In this document: positions 15,686-27,203 of the stretch, piece after piece | How the letters are laid out: every line of letters begins with the position of its first letter | How positions within the stretch are numbered: position 1 is the stretch's first letter | Assembly (NCBI RefSeq): GCF_013870525.1 | Contig: NZ_JACBXD010000024.1 | Location: 1-64,000 of the forward strand | Reading direction: 5' to 3' | From: Amycolatopsis pittospori | GTDB lineage: Bacteria; Actinomycetota; Actinomycetes; Mycobacteriales; Pseudonocardiaceae | Length of the DNA stretch: 64,000 bases | Position numbers and translations under genes: made by a program | Notes under the pieces: generated by a model | Told to the model about the DNA's origin: nothing | The model's database searches: none | The model's input: only the letters and a program-made list of their open reading frames with translations

Positions 15686-17284
15686 ATGGACTCCCTAGTC
15701 GCGGATGTGGTGATCGTGGGTTTCGGGGCGGCCGGCGCCTGTGCGGCGATCGAAGCCGCGGACGCGGGCGCCAAGGTGCTCGTCCTGGACCGGTTCTCCG
15801 GCGGTGGCGCGAGTGCCGTGAGCGGCGGGGTCGTCTACGCCGGTGGCGGGACCGCGCAGCAGCGGGACGCGGGCGTCGACGATTCGGTCGACGCGATGTA
15901 CGACTACCTGCGGCTCGAGGTCGGCGACGTCGTCTCCGAGGACACCCTGCGCCGGTTCTGCGCGGGCAGTACGGAAATGGTCACCTGGCTGGAGGGCAAC
16001 GGGGTGCCTTTCGAGGGCAGCCTGTGCCCGTACAAGACGTCCTATCCCAGCGACAAGCACTACCTCTACTACTCGGGGAGCGAGGCGGCGGGCGGTTTCC
16101 GTGACGCGGCCAAGCCCGCGCCGCGCGGACACCGCGTCAAAGGGCCCGGGACCTCGGGAAAGCTGCTGATGGAACGGCTGGCCGACGCCGTCCGGCGTCG
16201 CGGTGTCGAGGTGCTGCCGCAGACCGCGGCGCGGAATCTGATCGTGGACGACGACGGGGTCGTGACGGGTGTCGTCGTGTCCACCCTGCGAGACGCGCCC
16301 GCCCGGATCCGGGCGGCACATCGGAAGCTGGCCGCGTACGCCGCGAAACCCGGGATCTACGTGCCGTCGCTGCGGAAGTCGCTGCATCGGCGGGTGGAGC
16401 GGATCGAACGTCGCTATGGCCGTGAGCTGCGGATCTCCGCCCGTCGCGGGGTCGTCCTCGCGGCGGGCGGGTTCATCGCGAACCGCGAGATGGTGCGTGA
16501 GCACGCGCCCGCGTATCGCGGTGGTCTGGCACTCGGGACGTCGGCCGACGACGGTTCCGGGATCCGGATGGGCGTCGAGGCGGGCGGGGCCACCGGGGAA
16601 CTCGGGCGGATCTCCGCGTGGCGGTTCATCACGCCGCCGTCGGCGTTCCTCGGCGGCCTTCTCGTGGACAAGTCGGGCGGCCGGATCATCGACGAATCCC
16701 GCTACGGCGCGGCCGTCGGCGAACGCATGATCACCGAGCACGAAGGACGCGGCTGGCTGCTGGTCGACGACGCCATCGTGGGCGACGTCCGGCGCGACGC
16801 CCGCGGGCAAAGCCAGTGGTTCCAAGGACTTCAAGTGCGCTACCTGCTGCGGCAACGGGTCGTCGCCGATTCGCTCGAAGACGTCGCGAGCAAAGCGGGC
16901 ATCGATCCGGCCGGGCTGGCCGCCACCGTCGAGGCGTCCCGGTCGGGTGCGGATCCGGTGGGCAAACCCGCCGAGTTCGCGCGGCCGCTGGACCGGCCGC
17001 CGTACTCGCTGATCGACGTCTCGATCCGGCCGAATCTCGGCTATCCGTGCCCGATGCTGACGCTGGGCGGCCTGGTCGTCGACGAGGAGACCGGGGCGGT
17101 GCGGTCCGCCGCCGGCGCCCCGATTCCCGGTCTGTACGCCGCCGGCCGGACCGCGGTGGGAATCTGTTCTAGGTCCTATGTGAGCGGTCTGTCGCTGGCC
17201 GACTGCGTGTTTTCCGGGCGGCGAGCGGGATCACATAGCGCCCTCGACCGGGGATCGGTCGACAAAAACGAGAACGTGTTCTAG
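15686..17284 (+). CDS. KstD-like FAD-binding dehydrogenase
   Basis: 532-residue flavoprotein of the KstD/fumarate-reductase family. It has the N-terminal FAD motif VIVGFGAAGACAAIEA (residues 8-23) and the C-terminal segment GLYAAGRTAVGICSRSYVSGLSLADCVFSGRRAG. It differs from the KstD encoded next door. The C-terminal signature resembles Rv0785 and the 3-ketosteroid delta4-(5alpha)-dehydrogenases (Kst4D) of rhodococci, which would act on 5alpha-saturated steroids; this is a family-level guess. It is flanked on both sides by KstR-type boxes, and its final codons (ENVF-stop) are encoded by the operator of hsaA. A delta1-dehydrogenase with another substrate range is the alternative. Confidence 0.85.
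   Translation: MDSLVADVVIVGFGAAGACAAIEAADAGAKVLVLDRFSGGGASAVSGGVVYAGGGTAQQRDAGVDDSVDAMYDYLRLEVGDVVSEDTLRRFCAGSTEMVTWLEGNGVPFEGSLCPYKTSYPSDKHYLYYSGSEAAGGFRDAAKPAPRGHRVKGPGTSGKLLMERLADAVRRRGVEVLPQTAARNLIVDDDGVVTGVVVSTLRDAPARIRAAHRKLAAYAAKPGIYVPSLRKSLHRRVERIERRYGRELRISARRGVVLAAGGFIANREMVREHAPAYRGGLALGTSADDGSGIRMGVEAGGATGELGRISAWRFITPPSAFLGGLLVDKSGGRIIDESRYGAAVGERMITEHEGRGWLLVDDAIVGDVRRDARGQSQWFQGLQVRYLLRQRVVADSLEDVASKAGIDPAGLAATVEASRSGADPVGKPAEFARPLDRPPYSLIDVSIRPNLGYPCPMLTLGGLVVDEETGAVRSAAGAPIPGLYAAGRTAVGICSRSYVSGLSLADCVFSGRRAGSHSALDRGSVDKNENVF
17270..17283. promoter_or_regulatory. KstR-type operator (hsaADCB operon)
   Basis: GAGAACGTGTTCTA, identical to the box at 15656, lies 44 bp upstream of hsaA. 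It overlaps the last codons of the preceding flavoprotein gene, and its final TA begins that gene's TAG stop. Confidence 0.82.
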
Positions 17285-17327
17285 TCTTGAACTCGGTTCA
17301 CGGTGTCTGGCGAGAGAGGGAACGCAT

Positions 17328-20816
<3,489 letters not shown>

Positions 20817-20923
20817 CCGTAAAAACGTAAAACTGGATAAACGAAAAAATGTAAACCTGTCCTTTCCCGTGGCTTCCGCTTAGCGTTTTCACCGGAAGCT
20901 CACCAAGGAATGGGGACAGCAAC

Positions 20924-22087
20924 GTGAATTCTCGCAGACTGACCGGAATCGGCTTGGCCGCAGCCGTCGTCACGGTCTTGGCCGGCGTGACGCCCGCGCA
21001 GGCGGCCGAAGCGGCGATCGTCGGCGCCGGTGCGGAAGGCGCCATCGCCGACAGCTACATCGTCGTGCTGAAGGACGGCTCCGCCGCCGACAAGCCTTCG
21101 CTGGCGAGCAAGTTCGGCGGAACCATCGGACGGCAGTACACGCAGGGGATCAGCGGGTTCTCGGTGGCATTGGGAGAGCGGCAGGCCAAACGGCTCGCGG
21201 CCGATCCCGCCGTCGCCTTCGTGGAGCAGGACAAGGTGCTGCGCGCCGACGCCACGCAGACGAATCCGCCGTCGTGGGGACTCGACCGGATCGATCAGCG
21301 CAACCTGCCCCTGAACAACGCCTACACCTACTCGACCACCGCGCCGAATGTGAACGTGTACGTTCTCGACACCGGAATTCGCGCCACGCACACCGATTTC
21401 GGCGGCCGGGTCAAACAGGGTTACGATTTCATCGACAATGACACGAACGCGGACGACGGTTACGGCCACGGCACGCACGTCGCCGCCACCATCGCCGGCG
21501 CGAAATACGGTGTCGCCAAGGGCGCTTCGCTGTACCCGGTGCGGGTCCTCGGTTCCGACGGCAGCGGCACGACAGCGGGTGTGATCTCGGGTGTCAACTG
21601 GATCACGCAGAACGCCAAGAAGCCGGCCGTGGCCAACGCCAGCCTCGGTGGCGGCGCGTCGACCGCGCTGGACACCGCGGTGCGGAACTCCATCAAGGCC
21701 GGGGTCACCTGGACGGTCGCGGCGGGCAACTCGAACGTCAACGCTTCCAACACCTCGCCCGCCCGGGTCACCGAAGCGATCACGGTCGCCGCGGCGGACC
21801 GCACCGACCGCCGGGCTTCCTTCTCCAACTACGGTTCCGTGATCGACCTGTTCGCGCCGGGCGTCTCGATCACCTCGGCCTGGAAGGACAACGACACCGC
21901 GACCTACACCGGCAACGGCACCTCGTTCGCCGCTCCGCACGTGGCCGGTGCCGCGGCGCTGTACCTCGCGACGCACGCCGGAGCCACCGCGGCGCAGGTC
22001 GCCCAGGCGCTGATCAGTGCTTCGACTCCGGGGCTGGTCACCAACCCCGGTAGCGGTAGCCCGAACCGCACGCTCTACGTCGGGTAG
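20924..22087 (+). CDS. Secreted subtilisin-like serine protease (S8, proteinase K/aqualysin type)
   Basis: 387-residue secreted protease precursor. A signal peptide ends near AQA (residues 25-27), then an I9 inhibitor propeptide (SYIVVLKDG...VAFVEQDKV, 44-105), then the S8 domain. The triad is Asp149 (VLDTGI), His182 (GHGTHVA) and Ser334 (GTSFAAPHVAG). Start GTG 20924. The 107-bp region before it is strikingly A/T-rich (repeated GTAAAA) for this genome and probably holds the promoter. A perfect hairpin terminator follows at 22103. No link to the neighbouring steroid genes is evident. Confidence 0.93.
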   Translation: MNSRRLTGIGLAAAVVTVLAGVTPAQAAEAAIVGAGAEGAIADSYIVVLKDGSAADKPSLASKFGGTIGRQYTQGISGFSVALGERQAKRLAADPAVAFVEQDKVLRADATQTNPPSWGLDRIDQRNLPLNNAYTYSTTAPNVNVYVLDTGIRATHTDFGGRVKQGYDFIDNDTNADDGYGHGTHVAATIAGAKYGVAKGASLYPVRVLGSDGSGTTAGVISGVNWITQNAKKPAVANASLGGGASTALDTAVRNSIKAGVTWTVAAGNSNVNASNTSPARVTEAITVAAADRTDRRASFSNYGSVIDLFAPGVSITSAWKDNDTATYTGNGTSFAAPHVAGAAALYLATHAGATAAQVAQALISASTPGLVTNPGSGSPNRTLYVG

Positions 22088-22425
22088 GTTCCCTCGGTGA
22101 TGGCTCGGTCCCGGCGTTGTGCCGGGACCGAGCTTTTCCGTCCCCGCGGCCGAGGCGGGCCGAGCAGGGAACGCAAGGCCAAGGGCGGCAAGGACAACAG
22201 CTGTTCGAGTTCGGCGAGCGCCCGGAGGGATTCCGGGCGTTCCGGTCTCCGTCTGCCGGACTGCCAATGGCTCAGCGTCGGGACACTGATGGAGACGCCG
22301 CGGAGTTGGAGGCGGTGGCGGATCCGGTCCAGCGGAAGCCCGCTGGCCGTGATCGCCGCACGCAGGGCGAGCGGGAACGGTTCTGGATGCAGGGTGGCGC
22401 CGGGGAGGATCTTCGGGGGCGACAT
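22075..22425 (-). CDS. Small XRE-like helix-turn-helix protein
   Basis: 116-residue protein with one recognisable domain, a lambda-repressor-like helix-turn-helix at about residues 18-60 (ALRAAITASGLPLDRIRHRL...VPTLSHWQSGRRRPER). The rest of the usual C-terminal region of such actinomycete regulators is missing. Its last third (RKSSVPAQRRDRAITEGTYPT) is encoded by the complement of the subtilase terminator, and it overlaps the subtilase gene by 13 bp. This looks like a regulator truncated by, or fused to, the terminator. Start ATG 22425 has no clear ribosome site; a longer frame begins at 22515, inside the desaturase gene. A pseudogene fragment is possible. Confidence 0.5.
   Translation of the reverse strand: MSPPKILPGATLHPEPFPLALRAAITASGLPLDRIRHRLQLRGVSISVPTLSHWQSGRRRPERPESLRALAELEQLLSLPPLALRSLLGPPRPRGRKSSVPAQRRDRAITEGTYPT
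22103..22137 (+). terminator. Intrinsic terminator of the subtilase gene
   Basis: Perfect 13-bp stem (GCTCGGTCCCGGC 22103-22115 with GCCGGGACCGAGC 22121-22133), loop GTTGT, followed by TTTT. It lies 16 bp after the protease stop and inside the 3' end of the opposite-strand HTH reading frame. Confidence 0.9.
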
Positions 22426-22456
22426 GCACCGAAAGTAAGGAGCCGTATTTGGAGTG

Positions 22457-23503
22457 TCAACGGCGTCCGGTCGTCGTCCCAGCCGGTGAACCCTCCGAAA
22501 GTCGGATCGGCTCACCCGCTTCGTGCAGACTGCGCAACGCGAGCGAGTACGACTCGATCAGTCCCGTCTCGTGATACGGGACGCCGATTTCCGCGCAGTA
22601 CCCTTGGACGATGGGCCGAGCGCGGCGAAGATGCGGCGACGGCATACTCGGGAACAGATGGTGCTCGATCTGGTAGTTGAGCCCGCCGAGCGCGACGTCG
22701 ACGACCCGGCCGCCGCGGACGTTGCGAGACGTGAGCACCTGCTTGCGGAGGAAGTCGAGTTCGGTGTCGCCGGACAGGATCGGCATCCCCTTGTGGTTGG
22801 GCGCGAAGATCGATCCCATGTAGACACCCCACAGTGCTTTGTGGACTATGAAGAAGACGAGCGCCTTGCCAGGGGAGAGAACGACGAGCAGCGCGCTGAA
22901 GTAGAGCGCGAAATGCGTCAGCAGCAAGGCCGCTTCGAGCCCGCGCCGCCGGATGCCCGGCTTCGAAACCGCGCGGATGCCGGAGACGTGCAGGTTCAAG
23001 CCTTCGAGCGTGAGCAACGGGAAGAACAGGAAAGCCTGGTAGCGGCCGATGAATCGGGGGATCCCCTTGGCGGCCCGCGCCTGATCCTTCGACCACACCA
23101 GGATGTCCGGGTCGACGTCGGGATCGAGGTCCTCGTGGTTCGGGTTCGCGTGATGGCGGGTGTGCTTGTCCATCCACCAGCCGTAACTCATCCCGACGCC
23201 GAGGTTGCCCGCGATGCGGCCGGCGATCTCACTCGGACGGCGGGTCCGGAACACCTGCCGGTGCGCCAGATCATGCGACAGCAACGCGATCTGGCCGAAC
23301 ATCACCGCCTGGAACACGGCGATCGCCAGTGCCCACCAGGAATCACCGACGGCGAACAGGGCCACCCAGCCCGCGACGAAGAGCGTGGCGACCAGGGCGA
23401 TACGGAAGACGTAGTAGCCGGGGCGGCGGTCGAGGAGGCCCGCTTCGCTGACGCGGCGGGACAGGCGGGCGAAATCGCTGCCTGTGCGGAGGTTTGCGGT
23501 CAC
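22457..23503 (-). CDS. Membrane fatty acid desaturase
   Basis: 348-residue membrane-bound di-iron desaturase. The three histidine boxes are HDLAH (77-81), HTRHH (114-118) and QIEHH (278-282). The Q in the third box is typical of front-end/acyl-lipid desaturases, and DesA3-like mycobacterial enzymes are related. Hydrophobic segments lie near 34-75, 155-172 and 190-235. Start GTG 23503 (VTANLRTGSDF) is taken because the upstream reading is proline/arginine-rich and unlike the family. It is one of several lipid-related genes here, with no steroid operator found upstream. Confidence 0.88.
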   Translation of the reverse strand: MTANLRTGSDFARLSRRVSEAGLLDRRPGYYVFRIALVATLFVAGWVALFAVGDSWWALAIAVFQAVMFGQIALLSHDLAHRQVFRTRRPSEIAGRIAGNLGVGMSYGWWMDKHTRHHANPNHEDLDPDVDPDILVWSKDQARAAKGIPRFIGRYQAFLFFPLLTLEGLNLHVSGIRAVSKPGIRRRGLEAALLLTHFALYFSALLVVLSPGKALVFFIVHKALWGVYMGSIFAPNHKGMPILSGDTELDFLRKQVLTSRNVRGGRVVDVALGGLNYQIEHHLFPSMPSPHLRRARPIVQGYCAEIGVPYHETGLIESYSLALRSLHEAGEPIRLSEGSPAGTTTGRR

Positions 23504-23642
23504 CCTTGTGAGTCTGGTTCGGTGCGGCGGCCGGGTGAATGCGGTGCGCAGGTGGGTCGGGGCGGGGGTTGGCCCTACCTCGGGTCGTGTGAGGGGGCTC
23601 GGCGGGCGCGGACGCGGTACCTGCGTTCGCGTGTTCGCAGAG

Positions 23643-23672
23643 CTTGACCTTGACTGCGCTTGAGGTTCTACC
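23643..23672 (+). promoter_or_regulatory. Possible promoter of the MarR-like gene
   Basis: A tandem CTTGAC-CTTGAC followed by CTTGAG gives a -35-like TTGACC (23644-23649) with TTCTAC (23666-23671) 16 bp on. It is upstream of the gene at 23734. Seen by eye only, so weak. Confidence 0.25.
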
Positions 23673-23733
23673 GTCTCGGCATGTCCCACACGATGCGCGG
23701 GCTCCGCGCGGAAGTACTCAGGGGAGACACGCC

Positions 23734-24201
23734 ATGACGACTCGACCGATGTCCGACGTCGAGCTGGCCGGCCAGCCCGCCGCGTATTGGACCGGTGTCG
23801 CCTACGAAGCGCTCATCGCGTACACGCGGGCGCGGCAGGCCGAAAAGGGCTACACCCAGCCCCAGTTCTGGCTGCTGCGCAATCTGTCGGCGAACGACCT
23901 CTCACCGGACGGCCGGGGAATGACCTTGGCCGAATTGCGTGACGCGATGGGCTCCTACATCCGCCCCGAGGACGATCTGACGGTGGAGGCCGAAGCGCTC
24001 CTGGAGCGTGGTTGGCTGGCCTGGGACACCGAGAACCGGCTATGCCTCACCGAGGAAGGGGAACAGGCCCGCGTCGATCTCGCGCGCAACGCTCCTGCCA
24101 TCCGCGCCGCCCTCCATGAGGGTATCGACGATCAGGACTACGTCACAACGGTGAAGGTGCTCCAGCGACTGATCCGCAATGCGGGTGGGACGGTTTCCTA
24201 G
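23734..24201 (+). CDS. MarR-like winged-helix protein
   Basis: 155-residue protein resembling actinomycete MarR-type regulators. It has an N-terminal helix pair (AYWTGVAYEALIAYTRARQAEKG), a central winged-helix region (QPQFWLLRNLS...MTLAELRDAMGSYIRPEDDLTVEAEALLERGWLAWD, about residues 40-110) and a C-terminal dimerisation helix (DYVTTVKVLQRLIRNAGG). Start ATG 23734 follows GGGGAGA. It diverges from the desaturase gene, so it might regulate it (inference). The ligand is unknown. Confidence 0.7.
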   Translation: MTTRPMSDVELAGQPAAYWTGVAYEALIAYTRARQAEKGYTQPQFWLLRNLSANDLSPDGRGMTLAELRDAMGSYIRPEDDLTVEAEALLERGWLAWDTENRLCLTEEGEQARVDLARNAPAIRAALHEGIDDQDYVTTVKVLQRLIRNAGGTVS

Positions 24202-24552
24202 CGCCGCCTTCGCCACTGCTGTCCGCATCGCTTGGCCCCGGTTCGTGACGGACATCGTTATGCCGCAGGTTTCTCTCTCGCTCGTGGAACAGAGTTTGCC
24301 GTGGCAACCGGGTATGCCCGCGTTTTCGCGATCCGCGCTCACCCCGGCGATAAATTCCCAAGGGAACCGACTTGCCCGGATATTTACCGGATGAACTCGG
24401 TGGCATCGCCCACGAACTCAACGACAGGCCACGGCAGACGGAGGGATGACTCAAGCCGGTCGAAGCGTTCAGCAAAGTGTTGCCAGAAAAGACGTGCACT
24501 CACGGCTGAAACCGCCAGACGCGCACGGTGGCGGTCGAACGCATGTTCGAGT
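24202..24552. other. Intergenic region with an SOS box at its end
   Basis: No convincing gene in 351 bp. The stretch is less G+C-rich than its surroundings. The only signal I see is the LexA-type palindrome at 24535-24550; the rest shows no hairpin followed by a T-run and no other motif I recognise. Confidence 0.5.
24535..24550. promoter_or_regulatory. LexA/SOS box
   Basis: TCGAACGCATGTTCGA is a perfect 16-bp palindrome of the actinobacterial LexA type (TCGAAC-N4-GTTCGA). It ends 14 bp before the ATG at 24565 of the 13E12/HNH gene. SOS boxes ahead of 13E12-family genes are known from mycobacteria. Confidence 0.85.
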
Positions 24553-24564
24553 ATGATCATGGGC

Positions 24565-25746
24565 ATGACCACGACTCTTGTTTTCAATCCGAAAGCTGCT
24601 CGCCTTCTCGATTCCGCCTACGACGAAGAAGTCTCGCTTCGTCGGGCGCAGGGTCGTCAGGTGCGGTGCATAGCGCAGTTCGCCGCGGCGGGTGGTTCAC
24701 GAAGATCGGTGACCGAGGAGGTCGCCTTGTGCTTCTCGGTCTCTCGCAATCAAGCCTTCCTGCTGATCGAAACATCCTGCTCGCTCGTGGCGCGCTTGCC
24801 GAACACATTGGCGGCGCTGGAGAAGGGGGACATCGATCTGTACAAGGCGTCGAAGGTCAGTCAGCTGACCCGCGAGGTCTCGGACGAGATCGCCGCGCAG
24901 GTGGACGCGTTCATGGCCGACCGGCTCGCCGGGCGTGACTCCGGGGCGATCCGCAAATCGGTGAACGGTGCGGTGCAGAAGTTCGACCGGGCGGGCTATC
25001 GGGAACGAGCGGAAAGGAAGCGCGCGCGACGGCATGTCTCGCTGGACCACGAAGACGAGACCATGTCGACTCTCTCCGGTCTTCTGCCGTCGGAGGTGGC
25101 GAGTTCGATTTACGCGTCGATGAGTCGCGCCGCGCGAGTGCGCCGGGCGCGGGACAAGTCCCGGACCCTGGATCAGCATCGCGCGGACGTGTTCGCCGAA
25201 CGGCTCCTGGCCGAGGACGGGCACGGAGAGCCTCGCGCGCACATCCATGTGTACGTCGACTTCTTGACTCTGGCCGGTGCTCGCGAGGATCCCGCGATCC
25301 TGGCCGGTTACGGGCCCATCCCCGACTGGCTCGTGCGAGAGATCGCCTCCGAACCCGGCTCGACCTGGTCACGGCTGATCACCGACCCCGCCACCGGGCA
25401 ACTCCTGGAGGCCGGTGCCGACAAGTACCGGTCACCGGCCTCGCTGGCCCGGTTGATCAAGGCGCGGGATCGGGAGTGCACGCATCCCGGCTGCCACCGT
25501 CCGGCGGAGTTCTCCGAGATCGACCACATCATCCCCCGGGCACGGAACGGCGGGACCGATCACCACAACTGTCACGGGGCGTGCAAGATCCACAATCTCC
25601 TCAAGGAGGAACCCGGCTGGTCCGCGATGCCCACCGGCGACGGCGGCATGACCATCACCACCCCGTCCGGGCGCACCTATGACTCGACACCGGAACCACT
25701 CCACGACCCACGCCCCGAACCGGAGGGCGGCACCCCACCCTTCTGA
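24565..25746 (+). CDS. DUF222/13E12-family HNH endonuclease
   Basis: 393-residue protein of the 13E12 repeat family. It has an N-terminal DUF222 domain (about 1-300) and a C-terminal HNH nuclease domain with the zinc/HNH signature CTHPGCHRPAEFSEIDHIIPRARNG...NCHGACKIHNLLK. Members are abundant in actinobacteria and their biological role is poorly known. ATGs at 24553, 24559 and 24565 are all in frame; 24565 (MTTTLVF) is taken for its distance from the SOS box. The perfect LexA box just upstream implies DNA-damage induction. Confidence 0.88.
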   Translation: MTTTLVFNPKAARLLDSAYDEEVSLRRAQGRQVRCIAQFAAAGGSRRSVTEEVALCFSVSRNQAFLLIETSCSLVARLPNTLAALEKGDIDLYKASKVSQLTREVSDEIAAQVDAFMADRLAGRDSGAIRKSVNGAVQKFDRAGYRERAERKRARRHVSLDHEDETMSTLSGLLPSEVASSIYASMSRAARVRRARDKSRTLDQHRADVFAERLLAEDGHGEPRAHIHVYVDFLTLAGAREDPAILAGYGPIPDWLVREIASEPGSTWSRLITDPATGQLLEAGADKYRSPASLARLIKARDRECTHPGCHRPAEFSEIDHIIPRARNGGTDHHNCHGACKIHNLLKEEPGWSAMPTGDGGMTITTPSGRTYDSTPEPLHDPRPEPEGGTPPF

Positions 25747-25841
25747 GCGAGACGAACGTCCTCACAACCGGAGGATGAGCGCTACCGGGCCGTGCGTAGG
25801 TGAGGTCGTGAGCGGCGTCGTGGTTCCGCCGATGCCGTGCT

Positions 25842-26225
25842 TCAGGACCTCGTGGACGCCCGGGCAGCCGCCGCCTCCCGGGCAGCGTCGAAGGGAGCCC
25901 TGTCGAACACGATCCGCAACTCCACGATCTTCCCCTCCCGCACGGTCAGCAGCTCCGCCCCCGGAGCGCTCGCCACCGGGACGGTCGCCGTGTCGTACAT
26001 CAGCAACGCGGTCGTCTCGTCCCCGAACGCCGAAAGCAGGGTCGACCCCGTCAGGATCTGCGTGAACGGCCCCATGAACCCGCGAAACGCTTCCGCGCCG
26101 GTAAGCGGCCCGGCGGGTGTGTGGCAGACGATGTCGTCGGCGACGTAGGTCATCGCCTTCTCGAAGTCCTTGCCGGTCCAGGCCCGGTGGTAGGAGAGTG
26201 CGATGTCCAAGGCTGGGCTGGTCAT
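25842..26225 (-). CDS. SnoaL-like (NTF2-fold) protein
   Basis: 127-residue single-domain protein of the SnoaL/NTF2-like fold. It reads LDIALSYHRAWTGKDFEKAMTYVADDIVCHTPAGPLTGAEAFRGFMGPFTQIL, then strands ending in GKIVELRIVFDRAPF. The fold is typical of small polyketide cyclases, isomerases and stress proteins, so no substrate can be named. Start ATG 26225. It diverges from a sigma factor gene whose own C-terminus is a SnoaL-like domain, suggesting a functional pair. Confidence 0.8.
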   Translation of the reverse strand: MTSPALDIALSYHRAWTGKDFEKAMTYVADDIVCHTPAGPLTGAEAFRGFMGPFTQILTGSTLLSAFGDETTALLMYDTATVPVASAPGAELLTVREGKIVELRIVFDRAPFDAAREAAAARASTRS

Positions 26226-26318
26226 GACGTTCCTTTCGTCGACGGTCACCAGGGTGGACACCGCCGCCGCCCGAAGTGGAACGGTGCGCACCGAAAAATC
26301 TCGTGCCAAGATCGGTCC

Positions 26319-27203
26319 GTGAGCGAGCAGGAGCTGATCGAGTCGTACCGGCACGAGCTGCACCTGCACTGTTACCGGATCCTCGGCTCCCTCACCGATG
26401 CCGAGGACGCCGTCCAGGAGACGCTGCTCGCCGCCTGGCGTGGCCTCGACGGGTTCGAGGGCCGCTCGTCGCTGCGCACCTGGCTGTACCGCATCGCCAC
26501 CAACCGCTGCCTCAACTTCCTGCGCGACGCGCGCCGACGCCGTCCTCCCGAGCCGGTGCCTCCGTTCGACCCGCCGGAGCCCAGCCGCCGCGGTGAGCTG
26601 ACCTGGTTGCAGCCGTACCCGGACGAGCTCATCGAGGACCGCGAGCCCGGACCCGAAGCGCGCTACAGCACCCGGGAGGCTGTCGAGCTCGCCTTCGTCA
26701 CCGGCCTCCAGCTCCTCCCGCCGAGACAGGCCGCCGTCCTCGTGCTGCGGGACGTCCTCTGCTTCCCGGCCGGCGAGGTCGCGAGCATGCTCGGCACCAC
26801 CGAGACCGCGGTGAAGGGCATGCTCCAGCGCGCCCGCGCCTCACTCGACAAGCATCAGGCCCGCGCCGGACACCGGCCGTCACCGCGGGAACGAGAACTG
26901 ACCAGGCGTTTCGCCGACGCGTTCACCGCGGGCGACCTCGACGGCGTCATCCGCCTGCTCACCGACGACGCCTGGCTGGCCATGCCGCCGGCGCCGCACG
27001 AGTACCACGGGCTCGACGCGATCGCCGGCTTCCTGCGGGTGACCATGGCCGTCCCGGTCCCGGAGGGTTTCACCATGACGCCGACGCGGGCGAACAACCA
27101 GCCCGCCTTCGTATGCCGCCACGGTGACGGTCCGGCCGGGCTGATGGTCCTGACCCTCGACGGAGATCGCGTCCGCGCCATCACCCGGTTCTTGGATCGG
27201 TGA
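26319..27203 (+). CDS. ECF-type sigma-70 factor with C-terminal SnoaL-like domain
   Basis: 294-residue sigma factor. Region 2 is ELHLHCYRILGSLTDAEDAVQETLLAAWRGLDGFEGRSSLRTWLYRIATNRCLNFLR (about 10-70). Region 4 is LLPPRQAAVLVLRDVLCFPAGEVASMLGTTETAVKGMLQRARASL (about 140-185). A SnoaL/NTF2-like tail (FADAFTAGDLDGVIRLLTDDAWLAMPP...) fills 205-294. Such tails replace a separate anti-sigma factor in the SigG/SigJ/ECF41-like groups. Start GTG 26319. The last 23 bp overlap the convergent fadE33 gene. No matching promoter was found. Confidence 0.88.
   Translation: MSEQELIESYRHELHLHCYRILGSLTDAEDAVQETLLAAWRGLDGFEGRSSLRTWLYRIATNRCLNFLRDARRRRPPEPVPPFDPPEPSRRGELTWLQPYPDELIEDREPGPEARYSTREAVELAFVTGLQLLPPRQAAVLVLRDVLCFPAGEVASMLGTTETAVKGMLQRARASLDKHQARAGHRPSPRERELTRRFADAFTAGDLDGVIRLLTDDAWLAMPPAPHEYHGLDAIAGFLRVTMAVPVPEGFTMTPTRANNQPAFVCRHGDGPAGLMVLTLDGDRVRAITRFLDR

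Noticed and set aside
17287..17300. Possible second KstR box TTGAACTCGGTTCA before hsaA
   Set aside because: The AAC and GTT half-sites are three bases apart instead of two.
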